Part shown: positions 1 through 14,031 of the stretch, one piece after another | How positions within the stretch are numbered: position 1 is the stretch's first letter | How the letters are laid out: each line of letters begins with the position of its first letter | Origin: Lysobacteraceae bacterium | GTDB taxonomy: Bacteria > Pseudomonadota > Gammaproteobacteria > Xanthomonadales > Xanthomonadaceae | Assembly (NCBI GenBank): GCA_003241895.1 | Contig: QBLY01000012.1 | Span: 38,868 to 83,491 of the forward strand | Direction of reading: 5' to 3' | Length of the DNA: 44,624 nucleotides | Program-made: the position numbers and the translations under genes | Notes under the pieces: model-generated | The model's input: only the letters and a program-made list of their open reading frames with translations | The model's database searches: none | Told to the model about the DNA's origin: nothing

Positions 1-537
1 AGCCACGGCAACCCCGCCGTGCGCGCCCGCCCTCGTGCCGACTGCGCCGGCGTGCGCATCGCGTACGCCGAGCCGTCGCGGCTGGGCGTTGACCGATTCC
101 TGGCGCTGCTGGCCGCCCACGCGCGCGGCGACGGCCCGTGGCTGCTGGTGTCGGCCGGCAGCGCGCTGACCGTAGACCTGATCGACGCCGGCGGCCGTCA
201 CCGCGGTGGCCTGATCGCCCCCAGCCCGGAACACATGCGCTCGGCGCTGGCGGCGCGATTCCCGGCGCTGGCCTTCGCCGGTGGTGAAGCCGCTGATTTC
301 GCCGGCGACACCGCCGATGCCCTGGCCAGCGGCAGCATCGGCGCCGCGGCGGGATTGGTGGAGCGCAGCCATCGCAAGGCCACGCGGCTGCTCGGGATGG
401 CGCCACGGGTGCTGCTGAGCGGCGGCGGCAGCCAGCGCCTGGCCAGCGCGCTTGAATTGGACGTGGAGCTGGCGCCGGCCCTGGTGCTGGAAGGACTGGC
501 CGTTTACGCCGCGCATGCCGCCGGGAGTGATTCGTGA
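1..537 (+). CDS. coaX: Type III pantothenate kinase, 3' part
   Basis: Probable CoaX, which phosphorylates pantothenate in the first step of coenzyme A synthesis in the cytoplasm. The reading frame is open from base 1, so the true start lies upstream; the GTG at 19 is an internal codon. Visible family features are the GVDR segment at bases 85-96, the sugar-kinase-fold phosphate motif SAGSALTVDLID with a following GGLIAPS, and the C-terminal AGDTADALASGSIGAAAGLVE stretch typical of type III kinases. The acidic residue usually found before AGTA is Ser here, which may be a lineage difference. The stop overlaps the next start (GTGA), so the two genes are probably cotranscribed. In related bacteria birA often lies just upstream, but it cannot be seen here. 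Confidence 0.88.
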   Translation, partial: SHGNPAVRARPRADCAGVRIAYAEPSRLGVDRFLALLAAHARGDGPWLLVSAGSALTVDLIDAGGRHRGGLIAPSPEHMRSALAARFPALAFAGGEAADFAGDTADALASGSIGAAAGLVERSHRKATRLLGMAPRVLLSGGGSQRLASALELDVELAPALVLEGLAVYAAHAAGSDS

Positions 538-1190
538 TCCTGCGTGGGCTGGTGGTGCTGCTGGTGTGCCTGAACCTGGGCGTGGGCGCTTGGTGGCTGG
601 CCCAGCCCGTGCCGGTGCCCGATCCGCTGCCGCCGATCGATGTTGGCGTGGGCAGCCTGGTGCTGCTGGGCGAAGCCGAAGCGCCGCCCACCGCCGATGA
701 AATGGAGCTGGGCGCCGTACCGGTGCCGATGCCCGCAACGCCGGGCTGCCTGACCATCGGCCCGTTCGCGACGCCGGCCGAGCTGCGCGCGGCGATGGCC
801 GCACTGACGCCCAGCGTGGCGCGCATCCAGTTCCGCGAAGTCGCTGCGACCCAGCTGCGCGGCTATCGCGTCTACCTGCCGGCGGCGGCCAGCCGTGAAG
901 CCGCGCTGGCGGCGGCGCGCCAACTGGCTGCCCGCGGCGTGCGCGACTACTACGTGGTGACCGCCGGCGACCAGGAGAACACCGTGTCGCTGGGGCTGTT
1001 CCGGGACCTGGCCAACGCCGAGAAGCGGCGCGGGGAAATTTCCGCGCAGGGCTTTGCCGCCGTGCTCGAGCCGCGCACCGACGCCGGCGCACAATGGTGG
1101 ATTGATCTCGCCGCCGAGCCCGACTTCGATTGGAAGTCGTTGTTGCCTGCGGCCAAGGACGTGCAGGCACGTCCGGTGGCCTGCGAGTGA
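534..1190 (+). CDS. SPOR domain membrane protein
   Basis: A 218-residue protein with one N-terminal membrane segment (about residues 3-23, ending WWLAQP) followed by a Pro-rich periplasmic linker. A SPOR-type domain covers about residues 75-150: it begins CLTIGPFAT, contains YRVYLP and ends in a GLFRDLANAEKRRGEI segment. SPOR domains bind glycan strands lacking stem peptides at division septa, so a cell-envelope or division role is inferred. The GTG start overlaps the coaX stop by four bases, with GGGAG just upstream, suggesting translational coupling. The C-terminus ends in an acidic and Cys-containing tail. The specific partner is unknown. Confidence 0.8.
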   Translation: MILRGLVVLLVCLNLGVGAWWLAQPVPVPDPLPPIDVGVGSLVLLGEAEAPPTADEMELGAVPVPMPATPGCLTIGPFATPAELRAAMAALTPSVARIQFREVAATQLRGYRVYLPAAASREAALAAARQLAARGVRDYYVVTAGDQENTVSLGLFRDLANAEKRRGEISAQGFAAVLEPRTDAGAQWWIDLAAEPDFDWKSLLPAAKDVQARPVACE

Positions 1191-1220
1191 GCGTCGCCGC
1201 GGGTTAGAATCCTCGACCAT

Positions 1221-1296
1221 GCCGGCATAGCTCAGTTGGTAGAGCAACCGCCTTGTAAGCGGTAGGTCCCCAGTTCGAATCCGGGTGCCGGCACCA
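1221..1296 (+). tRNA. tRNA-Thr (anticodon TGT)
   Basis: A complete 76-base cloverleaf with encoded CCA. The acceptor stem is GCCGGCA (1221-1227) paired with TGCCGGC (1286-1292), followed by A and CCA. The anticodon stem is ACCGC/GCGGT around the loop CTTGTAA, giving anticodon TGT (1254-1256), which reads ACA threonine codons. The T arm contains the GTTCGAAT box. A TAGAAT sequence at 1205-1210 lies about 10 bases before the 5' end and is a plausible -10 box. The gene stands alone between the SPOR gene and the large kinase. Confidence 0.97.
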
Positions 1297-1401
1297 TGGC
1301 TGCAGCAAGACCACAATCCGGGCGTAGCATTTGCCTGGGAATTGCGTTCCTATAAGCCCAAGGCAGCCCGACCCTCCCGGTCGGTGGAGTCCGCTTCGCG
1401 C

Positions 1402-7488
<6,087 letters not shown>

Positions 7489-7545
7489 GCGACGCGAATT
7501 GGGTTAGATTGGTGCGGAGCCGCTCACGTCATTGAGGATCCACTA

Positions 7546-7992
7546 TTGATCACCATCCTGATGGCCGATGACGATGCGGATGACCGGCTGATGACCCGTG
7601 AGGCCTTCCAGGAGTGCCGGCTGGGAAATCAGCTGCAGTTCGTGGCCGACGGCGAGGAGCTGATGGATTACCTGAACCGTCGCGGCAAGTACGCCGACCA
7701 GGTCCTCTACCCGATGCCCGGCCTGATCCTGCTGGACCTGAACATGCCCCGCAAGGACGGTCGCGAGGCGCTGCGGGAAATCAAGTCCGACCCCGCGCTG
7801 CGGGAAATCCCCGTCGTTGTGCTGACGACGTCCAAAGCCGAGGAAGACGTGGCCGCTTCCTACTGCGATGGCGCCAACTCGTTCATCACCAAACCGGTCA
7901 CCTTCGCGGCCCTGATCGAGGTGGTGCGGACCGTGGGCAAGTACTGGCTGCAGATCGTCGATCTTCCGGCTCCGGGGCAGCCGCCCCGATGA
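7546..7992 (+). CDS. Single-domain response regulator, Rcp1-like
   Basis: A 148-residue stand-alone receiver domain with no output domain. The acidic pocket is MADDDADD near the N-terminus, the phospho-acceptor is D64 in LLDLNMPRKDG, the switch Thr lies in VVLTTSKAEED and the conserved Lys in SFITKPVTF. The long insert after the acidic pocket (GEELMDYLNRRGKYAD) is typical of Rcp1-type regulators that partner phytochrome-like kinases, matching the HisKA type of the upstream gene. The TTG start has GAGG at 7534-7537; ATG 7561 is a possible later start but would cut into the first beta strand. The stop overlaps the next ATG (ATGA). It probably relays phosphate from the large kinase. Confidence 0.92.
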   Translation: MITILMADDDADDRLMTREAFQECRLGNQLQFVADGEELMDYLNRRGKYADQVLYPMPGLILLDLNMPRKDGREALREIKSDPALREIPVVVLTTSKAEEDVAASYCDGANSFITKPVTFAALIEVVRTVGKYWLQIVDLPAPGQPPR

Positions 7993-10421
7993 TGCAGCCG
8001 ATGCATTTGCGCGTGCTGGTGGTGGACGACGACCAGGAGGATTTCCTGATCCTGCGCGACCTTCTGGCGGATTTTCCCGCCGGCCAGTTCACCATGGAAT
8101 GGGTGCCGACGCTTGCGCAGGGTATCGAGGCGCTGCGTGCGGCCAGTCACGACGTCTATCTGGTGGACTACCTGCTGGGTCCCGACAACGGCCTGGACCT
8201 GGTGCGCCTGGCCGTGGCCGAGGGCAGCTCGCACCGGCCGGTGATCATGCTGACCGGGCAAGGCAACGCCGAGGTGGACCGCGAGGCCCTGGACGCCGGT
8301 GCGGCCGACTACCTGGTCAAGGGCAGCATCGACGGTGAGAAGCTGGCACGATCGCTGCGCTATGCGGCCGAACGTGCCCGCCACATCGGCGAGCTGGCGG
8401 AATCGCGCCAGCGCTACGAACTGCTGTTCAATCGCAATCCCTTCGCGACGTGGGCGTACGACGTCGAGACCCTTCGGTTCGTGACGGTGAATGACGCCAT
8501 GGTGGCCGCCTACGGCTACAGCCGCGATGAGTTGGCGGCCATGACCATCCTGGATATCCGCACTCCGGCCGAGGCCGCGCGCGTAAGGGCCAGGCTGGCA
8601 AAGGGCGAGGGGCGGGACGGCTTCGCGGGCGTCTGGCCACACCTGACCAAGGACGGCCGCATCATCTGGGCCGAAGTCACCAGCCACGGCCTGATCCTGG
8701 ACGGGCGCGCCTGCCGGCAAGTCATCTCCAACGACATCAGCGCCCGGCGCTCGGCCGAGGAGCGGCTGCAGCTGCTGCAGCGCGCGGTGGAATCAAGCGT
8801 GAACGGCATCGTCATCACCGACCCCCGCCAGCCCGACAACCCGATCATCTACATCAACCCGGCCTTTGAAGATATGACCGGGTACAGCGTGGCCGAGTCG
8901 CTGGGCCGCAACTGCCGCTTCCTTCAGGATGAAACCACCAGCCAGTCCGAGCTGGCCATCCTGCGTATCGCCCTGCGCGATGAAACCGACTGCAACGTCC
9001 TCCTGTCCAATCGGCGCAAGGACGGCGGCCATTTCCTGAACCACCTGTTCCTGTCGCCGGTGCTCGATGACGAGGGCACCCTGGTCAACTACGTCGGCGT
9101 CCAGAACGACATGACCGAGCGCCATCGCGTCGAGGTCGAGCTTGCCTACACGTCCAGCCACGACCCGGTCACCGGCCTGCAGCGCTTCCCAGTGCTCGAA
9201 GCCACGCTGGCCGACCTGCTGGCCACCGAAGGCGCCGTGGTGTCGGTGCTGTTCATCGACATCGACCGGTTCCACGCCGTCAACGAGTCCCTGGGCCATC
9301 TGATCGGTGACGACGCGCTGCATATCCTGGCGGATCGGCTGGGACCCGCGGTGGGCGGGCGCGGCTATCTGTCACGGTTTGCCGGCGACGAGTTCGTCGC
9401 GGTCGCGCCGGGCCTTGGCAGCGCGGAGGCCCTGGCCCTGGCCGAAAAACTGCGAAGCGCGGTGGCCCAGCCGATCGAAGGCGACGGCTACAATCTTTTC
9501 CTCACCGCCAGCATCGGCATCAGCCGCTCGCCCGGGCACGGCGACAGCGCAATGGATCTGCTGCGCCGCGCCGAAGCCGCCATGACCCGCGCCAAGCGCC
9601 AGGGCCGCGACATCGCGTGCGAGTTCTCGGCCACGCAGATGCAGGAACTCGAAGACCGCCTGCTGCTGGGCGCACGCCTGCGCAACGCCATCGCCCGCAA
9701 CGAGCTGAGCCTGCACTACCAGCCCCAGCTGGCCGCCACAGACCACCGCGTCACGGGCTTCGAGGCCCTGTTGCGCTGGAACAGCGCCGAGTTGGGCCCG
9801 GTGGCGCCGGGCCGCTTCATCCCCATCGCCGAGTCCCTGGGCCTGATGCCCGAGGTTGGGCTGTGGGTGCTCAACGAGGCCTGCCGGCAGGTCCGCGCCT
9901 GGTGTGACCAGGGCCGCACGGACTTCATCATGGCGGTGAACTTCTCGGCGCAGCAGCTGCAGCGGCCCGACATCGTCGGCCAGGTGCGCGAGGCGCTGCA
10001 TCGCCACGGCGTATCGCCCCGCATGCTGGAGATCGAGCTTACCGAGAGTTCGCTGATGGAAAACGTCGAGCGCGTGCAGGGCCGCCTGGCCGAGCTCAAG
10101 GCGCTGGGCGTGTCGCTGTCGCTGGACGACTTCGGCACCGGCTATTCAAGCCTGTCCTACCTGCGCCAGTTCTCGCTCGACAAGCTCAAGATAGACCGCA
10201 GCTTCGTGATGGACCTGCCCGACAACGCCGATGACGCCGTGATCGCCCGCACCATCGTCGCCATGGCGCACCAGCTGCGCATGCGCGTTGCCGCCGAGGG
10301 CGTGGAGACCACGCAGCAGGCCGAGTTCCTGCGCACCATCGGCTGCGACGAGCTGCAGGGCTACCATTTCGGCCGGCCGATGCCGCCCGACGAAATCGAC
10401 CTCAAGTTCCCCAAGACCTAG
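7989..10421 (+). CDS. REC-PAS-LOV-GGDEF-EAL cyclic-di-GMP protein
   Basis: An 810-residue cytoplasmic protein. Residues ~5-125 are a receiver domain (acidic VVDDDQED, phospho-acceptor D60 in LVDYLLGPDNG, Lys in DYLVKGS). A PAS domain covers ~140-255. A second PAS at ~260-380 has LOV signatures: NPAFEDMTGY, GRNCRFLQ with flavin-adduct Cys309, and NRRKDGGHFLNHL. The GGDEF domain (~390-560) has AGDEF (465-469) in place of GGDEF, and no RxxD inhibitory site is visible. The EAL domain (~575-805) keeps EALLRW (E592), NFSAQQL, ELTES, DDFGTGYSS (D713, D714), KIDRSF and EGVET, so phosphodiesterase activity is likely. The start at 7989 overlaps the previous stop. A GC hairpin without a T tract (10422-10440) follows. 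Blue-light and phosphorylation control of c-di-GMP is inferred. Confidence 0.93.
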   Translation: MMQPMHLRVLVVDDDQEDFLILRDLLADFPAGQFTMEWVPTLAQGIEALRAASHDVYLVDYLLGPDNGLDLVRLAVAEGSSHRPVIMLTGQGNAEVDREALDAGAADYLVKGSIDGEKLARSLRYAAERARHIGELAESRQRYELLFNRNPFATWAYDVETLRFVTVNDAMVAAYGYSRDELAAMTILDIRTPAEAARVRARLAKGEGRDGFAGVWPHLTKDGRIIWAEVTSHGLILDGRACRQVISNDISARRSAEERLQLLQRAVESSVNGIVITDPRQPDNPIIYINPAFEDMTGYSVAESLGRNCRFLQDETTSQSELAILRIALRDETDCNVLLSNRRKDGGHFLNHLFLSPVLDDEGTLVNYVGVQNDMTERHRVEVELAYTSSHDPVTGLQRFPVLEATLADLLATEGAVVSVLFIDIDRFHAVNESLGHLIGDDALHILADRLGPAVGGRGYLSRFAGDEFVAVAPGLGSAEALALAEKLRSAVAQPIEGDGYNLFLTASIGISRSPGHGDSAMDLLRRAEAAMTRAKRQGRDIACEFSATQMQELEDRLLLGARLRNAIARNELSLHYQPQLAATDHRVTGFEALLRWNSAELGPVAPGRFIPIAESLGLMPEVGLWVLNEACRQVRAWCDQGRTDFIMAVNFSAQQLQRPDIVGQVREALHRHGVSPRMLEIELTESSLMENVERVQGRLAELKALGVSLSLDDFGTGYSSLSYLRQFSLDKLKIDRSFVMDLPDNADDAVIARTIVAMAHQLRMRVAAEGVETTQQAEFLRTIGCDELQGYHFGRPMPPDEIDLKFPKT

Positions 10422-10499
10422 CCCGCGGCCGCAGCGCGGGTGGCGCCAGGCGGGCCGCGCGCCTATCCTGAGCAGCCCACTACGCGAGGACTCGGCACA

Positions 10500-11420
10500 A
10501 TGAGCCTGCATCCCCCGATTGCGCTGGTCGGCGCACCCACCGACATCGGCGCCGGCCATCGCGGCGCCTCGATGGGCCCCGAAGCACTGCGCGTGGCCGG
10601 CCTGGCCGAAGCGTTGCGAGATCGAGGGTTGGAGGTCGTGGACACCGGCAACCTTGCCGGCCCGGTCAATCCCTGGCTTCCTCCCACCGACGGCTATCGC
10701 CATCTCGAGCAGGTGGTGGCCTGGAACCGCCTGGTGATGGACGCGATGTATGAACAGCTCGCGCAGGGCCGGCTGCCGATCCTGCTGGGCGGCGACCACT
10801 GCCTGGGCGTGGGCAGCATCACCGCCGTGGCGCGCTGGTGCCGCGAGCAGGGCAAGACGCTGCGCGTGCTCTGGCTTGACGCGCACGCCGACTTCAACAC
10901 CAGTGACGTCACGCCCACGGGCAACACCCACGGCATGCCCGTGGCCTGCCTGTGCGGGGTCGGCCCCCAGCCGCTGACGCACCTGGGCGGCGCGTCTCCG
11001 GCACTGCTGCCGTCGCAGATCCGCCAGGTCGGCATCCGTTCGGTGGACCAGGGCGAGAAACGCCTGATCCAGGAATACGGCCTGGACGTCTACGACATGC
11101 GCTACATCGACGAGATCGGCATGAAGCGCGCGATGGAAGAGGCCCTCGAAGGCATTGACGCCAACACCCACGTGCACGTGAGCTTCGACGTGGATTTCCT
11201 CGACCCGGCCATCGCCCCCGGCGTCGGCACCACCGTGCCCGGCGGCCCCAACTACCGCGAGGCGCAGCTGGTGATGGAAATGATCGCCGACACCGGCCGC
11301 GTGGGCTCGATCGACATCGTCGAACTCAACCCCGCCTTCGACGACCACAACCGCACCGGCCTGCTGGCGGTGGACCTGGTGGAAAGCCTGTTCGGCAAGT
11401 CCACCCTGATGCGCACCTGA
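10500..11420 (+). CDS. rocF: Arginase
   Basis: A 306-residue ureohydrolase that should hydrolyse arginine to ornithine and urea with a binuclear manganese centre. Metal ligands are visible as GGDH (H100), DAHAD (D127, H129, D131) and FDVDFLDP (D230, D232). The segment after DAHADFNT, with TGNTHGMP, and the closing ELNPAFDDHNRTGLLAV favour arginase over agmatinase. The length is normal. ATG 10500 was chosen for the GAGGA at 10486-10490 and because the protein then begins at the first beta strand (PIALVGAPTDIGAGHRG). It appears to be a single-gene unit. Agmatinase or formimidoylglutamase activity is less likely but not excluded by reading alone. Confidence 0.92.
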   Translation: MSLHPPIALVGAPTDIGAGHRGASMGPEALRVAGLAEALRDRGLEVVDTGNLAGPVNPWLPPTDGYRHLEQVVAWNRLVMDAMYEQLAQGRLPILLGGDHCLGVGSITAVARWCREQGKTLRVLWLDAHADFNTSDVTPTGNTHGMPVACLCGVGPQPLTHLGGASPALLPSQIRQVGIRSVDQGEKRLIQEYGLDVYDMRYIDEIGMKRAMEEALEGIDANTHVHVSFDVDFLDPAIAPGVGTTVPGGPNYREAQLVMEMIADTGRVGSIDIVELNPAFDDHNRTGLLAVDLVESLFGKSTLMRT

Positions 11421-11435
11421 GCCGCCCGGCCCGGC

Positions 11436-11463
11436 TTGACAGCCCCGGCCGCCGGCATAGACT
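11436..11463 (+). promoter_or_regulatory. Sigma-70-like promoter for the entericidin-like gene
   Basis: A perfect -35 box TTGACA (11436-11441) is followed after 16 bases by TAGACT (11458-11463) as a partial -10 box. The small lipoprotein gene starts 26 bases further on. The assignment rests on sequence match only. Confidence 0.55.
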
Positions 11464-11489
11464 CGAACATCAAACCCGAGGAGACGCGT

Positions 11490-11642
11490 ATGAACCGCAA
11501 CAAGATCATCCTGCTGGCCCTGGTTGCCGCGTTCGCCCTGTCGGGCTGCAACACCATTTCCGGCATGGGCCAGGACGTGAAGAAGGCCGGCGAAGTCGTC
11601 GAAGAAACCGCCGAAGACTGCAAGGGCGGCTGCAACGACTGA
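11490..11642 (+). CDS. Entericidin-family small lipoprotein
   Basis: A 50-residue lipoprotein resembling EcnA/EcnB. It has a charged MNRNK start, a hydrophobic stretch, a lipobox LSGC (Cys20), then NTISGMGQDVKKAGEVVEETAED, the usual entericidin core, and a Cys-containing tail DCKGGC. Mature length would be about 31 residues. A strong ribosome site GAGGAGA (11478-11484) and a TTGACA promoter precede it and a strong terminator follows, so it is its own transcription unit. Entericidins are envelope lipoproteins linked to stress and programmed lysis; the role here is inferred only from the family. Confidence 0.88.
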   Translation: MNRNKIILLALVAAFALSGCNTISGMGQDVKKAGEVVEETAEDCKGGCND

Positions 11643-11669
11643 TCCGCCCGGTACCTTGGCGGGCTACGC

Positions 11670-11702
11670 AGGCCGGGCGCAGACGCCCGGCCTGTTTGTT
11701 TC
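11670..11702 (+). terminator. Rho-independent terminator after the entericidin-like gene
   Basis: A perfect ten-base-pair stem AGGCCGGGCG/CGCCCGGCCT around the loop CAGA, followed by GTTTGTTT. It ends the entericidin-like unit. It also lies just past the 3' end of the convergent lipoprotein gene. Confidence 0.85.
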
Positions 11703-11712
11703 CGGGAAAGGC

Positions 11713-12504
11713 TCAGGGATCGGGTGCGAAGCCGATCGGGAAGGCCTCCGGGGCGCCATGTGGGCCATGCCAGCGTCGCGGCAGGATGCCGCGCGCCACC
11801 AGCGCCTGCGTGGAGTCGTACCAGACCGACAGCACCTGGTTGGGCGACGCGCTGGCGCGTTCGAACTGCGTGGTGGTGGCGCCGTCCCAGCGCCTCTGGC
11901 CATGGCCGGTGCCCAGCTGCTGGCGCGAGGCCAGGCCCGGCTCGCGGCGCGACCGGTTTTCATACGGCGCCGACGCAGCGTCGGCGCTGGCCTTGCCTTC
12001 GGCGCGGGCCATCGGTGCCGAAGGGGCCATGTCGTCGTAGGGGTACAGGCGTGGGCGCTCGCGCTCGCGGAAAGCCGCCACGCCGATCACGCCGACGTTG
12101 TCCGGGCGGCCCGTGCGCGCGGCATAGCTGTCGCCCAGCGACGTGAACTGGAACTCGGCCACTTCCGAGAGGTTCTTGCGCCAGCCGCGCACCTCCATGC
12201 GCTGCCACGGGGCCAGCACGTAGCCCGCCTGCTGGCTGCCGGCGGATTCACCGCTGATGGCGTTCACGCCGTCCACCGACACCACGGCCAGCATCCGCTC
12301 GCCGGTGAGGTTCTGCAGCACCACGGCATAGCGGTGGCCGGGCTCGCCCTGGATGTAGTCGCGGCCGCGATGGGGGTGGCGGGGCAGGGTTTGCTGGCTG
12401 TCGAGGTCGAGCACCTGCAGGTCCACCAGCGCCTGGGCGCCGGCGCAGCCGGGCAGGGCGCTCAGGAAGAGCAGGGCGAGCAGTGTGGCGGCGTGGCGAT
12501 GCAT
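11713..12504 (-). CDS. Uncharacterised lipoprotein
   Basis: A 263-residue exported protein of unknown function. A signal sequence of about 19 residues ends in a lipobox-like LPGC (Cys20). The mature part has a conserved-looking beta-rich half (residues ~25-150: GHRYAVVLQNLTGERMLAVVSVDG, then APWQRMEVRGWRKN and AEFQFTS), then a low-complexity linker rich in Ala, Ser and Arg, and a C-terminal segment with QVLSVWYDS and GILPRRW. No catalytic motif was recognised. The start at 12504 has AAGGAG upstream and places the signal peptide at the N-terminus. It is divergent from trpS and convergent with the entericidin-like gene. Confidence 0.75.
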   Translation of the reverse strand: MHRHAATLLALLFLSALPGCAGAQALVDLQVLDLDSQQTLPRHPHRGRDYIQGEPGHRYAVVLQNLTGERMLAVVSVDGVNAISGESAGSQQAGYVLAPWQRMEVRGWRKNLSEVAEFQFTSLGDSYAARTGRPDNVGVIGVAAFRERERPRLYPYDDMAPSAPMARAEGKASADAASAPYENRSRREPGLASRQQLGTGHGQRRWDGATTTQFERASASPNQVLSVWYDSTQALVARGILPRRWHGPHGAPEAFPIGFAPDP

Positions 12505-12610
12505 GGCGAGGCTCCTTGGGTTGGCAAGGTTTCCAACGGCCGGGCGGCGCACACGGGGTTAATCGGCCGCGAATGGCTAGAATGAGCACGTTCCCCCACC
12601 AGACCCCGCC

Positions 12611-13936
12611 ATGCCCGTCACCCGCGTCCTTACCGGCATCACCACCTCCGGCACCCCGCACCTGGGCAACTACGCCGGTGCCATCCGCCCGGCCGTGGCC
12701 GCCAGCCGCCGCGCCGGGGTGGAAAGCTTCTACTTCCTGGCCGACTACCACGCCCTGATCAAGACCTTCGACCCGGCGCGCGTGCAGCGCTCCACGCTGG
12801 AGATCGCGGCCAGCTGGCTGGCCTGCGGGCTTGAGCCGGACAAGGTGTGGTTCTACCGCCAGTCCGACATCCCGGAGGTGACCGAGCTGACCTGGCTGCT
12901 GACCTGCGTGGCCGGCAAGGGCCTGCTCAACCGCGCCCACGCCTACAAGGCCGCGGTGGACCGCAACCGCGCCGCGGGCGAGGACGAGGATGCCGGCGTC
13001 AGCGCGGGCTTGTTCATGTACCCCGTGCTGATGGCCGCCGACATCCTGCTGTTCAAGGCGCACTCGGTGCCCGTGGGCCGCGACCAGGTGCAGCACATCG
13101 AGATGGCGCGCGATTTCGGCGCGCGCTTCAACCATCTGTACGGCGAGTATTTCGTGCTGCCCGAGGCGGCCATCGAGGCCTCGGTGGCCACGCTGCCGGG
13201 CCTGGACGGCCGCAAGATGAGCAAGAGCTACGACAACACCATTCCCCTGTTCGCGCCGCCGGCCGAGCTCAAGAAGCTGATCTTCTCGATCGTCACCGAC
13301 TCGCGCGCGCCCGGCGAGGCCAAGGACACCGAGGGCTCGGCGCTGTTCCAGCTGTACCAGGCGTTTGCCACGCCCGCGCAAACCGACGCCTTCGCGCGTG
13401 CGTTCGCAGACGGCATCGGCTGGGGCGACGCCAAGCAGGCGCTGTTGGAGCGCATCGATGCCGAAGTGGCGCCGATGCGCGCGCGCTACGACGAACTGAT
13501 CGCCAAGCCCGTCGAGATCGAGGCCATCCTGCGCGAGGGCGCACTCAAGGCCCGCAAGGTCGCCACGCCGCTGCTCGAGGCGCTGCGCCATGCGGTGGGC
13601 CTGCGCGACCTGCGTGCTCAGGCGGTTGCGGCAACGGCCGCCAAGGCCAAGTCGGCGATGCCGCAGTTCAAGCAGTACCGCGACGACGACGGCCAGTTCT
13701 ACTTCAAGCTTCTTTCCGCGGACGGCGCCGAGTTGATCCAGAGCGTGGCGCACGCCTCGCCGCGCGATGCCGGTGAGCGCATCGCCGCGCTCAAGCGCGA
13801 CGGTGCCGCCGCGCTGCGTCACGTGAGCGGCGCAGGGCTGCACCTGGGCGAGCACCTGGTTGGCGCACTCGCGGCCACTGCCACCCTGGACGCCGTGGCC
13901 GGCGCGCTGGCCGCCTTCGCCGGGGAGGGCACCTGA
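12611..13936 (+). CDS. trpS: Tryptophanyl-tRNA synthetase with C-terminal extension
   Basis: A 441-residue class I synthetase that charges tRNA-Trp. The Rossmann signature is the N-terminal TGITTSGTPHLGNYAGAI, where the HIGH motif takes the form PHLG, and the second signature is KMSKS at 202-206. The catalytic and anticodon parts finish by about residue 345. The remaining ~90 residues form an added domain with DGQFYFKLLSADGAELIQS and SPRDAGERIAALK, which resembles the DUF1508/YegP fold; classical bacterial TrpS is about 330-350 residues. A TAGAAT sequence at 12578-12583 may be the -10 box. The stop overlaps the start of a 31-codon ORF (TGATG). Confidence 0.95.
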   Translation: MPVTRVLTGITTSGTPHLGNYAGAIRPAVAASRRAGVESFYFLADYHALIKTFDPARVQRSTLEIAASWLACGLEPDKVWFYRQSDIPEVTELTWLLTCVAGKGLLNRAHAYKAAVDRNRAAGEDEDAGVSAGLFMYPVLMAADILLFKAHSVPVGRDQVQHIEMARDFGARFNHLYGEYFVLPEAAIEASVATLPGLDGRKMSKSYDNTIPLFAPPAELKKLIFSIVTDSRAPGEAKDTEGSALFQLYQAFATPAQTDAFARAFADGIGWGDAKQALLERIDAEVAPMRARYDELIAKPVEIEAILREGALKARKVATPLLEALRHAVGLRDLRAQAVAATAAKAKSAMPQFKQYRDDDGQFYFKLLSADGAELIQSVAHASPRDAGERIAALKRDGAAALRHVSGAGLHLGEHLVGALAATATLDAVAGALAAFAGEGT

Positions 13937-14031
13937 TGGCCACTTTCTCCGACCTGGCCCTGCTGCTGTTCCTGCCCTGGTTCGCCATCGCGTGGGCGTG
14001 GCGCGGCATGAATTTCCGCCGCGTCAGCTAG
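13936..14031 (+). CDS. Possible 31-residue membrane peptide downstream of trpS
   Basis: An ATG overlaps the trpS stop (TGATG) and opens a 31-codon frame. A hydrophobic stretch, LALLLFLPWFAIAWAW, fits one short membrane helix and is followed by a basic end (RGMNFRRVS). GGGGAG lies just upstream inside the trpS end, so translation by coupling is possible. The last eight bases overlap the end of the convergent E2 gene. The family was not recognised. The main support is the start-stop overlap and the clean helix-plus-basic-tail pattern. Confidence 0.45.
   Translation: MATFSDLALLLFLPWFAIAWAWRGMNFRRVS

Noticed and set aside
1285-1401. Upstream extension of the large kinase frame into the tRNA gene
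   Set aside because: The GTG at 1285 lies within tRNA-Thr; the ATG at 1402 with an upstream GGTGGAG is a better start.
10422-10440. Hairpin CCCGCG/CGCGGG after the LOV-GGDEF-EAL gene
   Set aside because: Stable but with no T tract; not called as a terminator.
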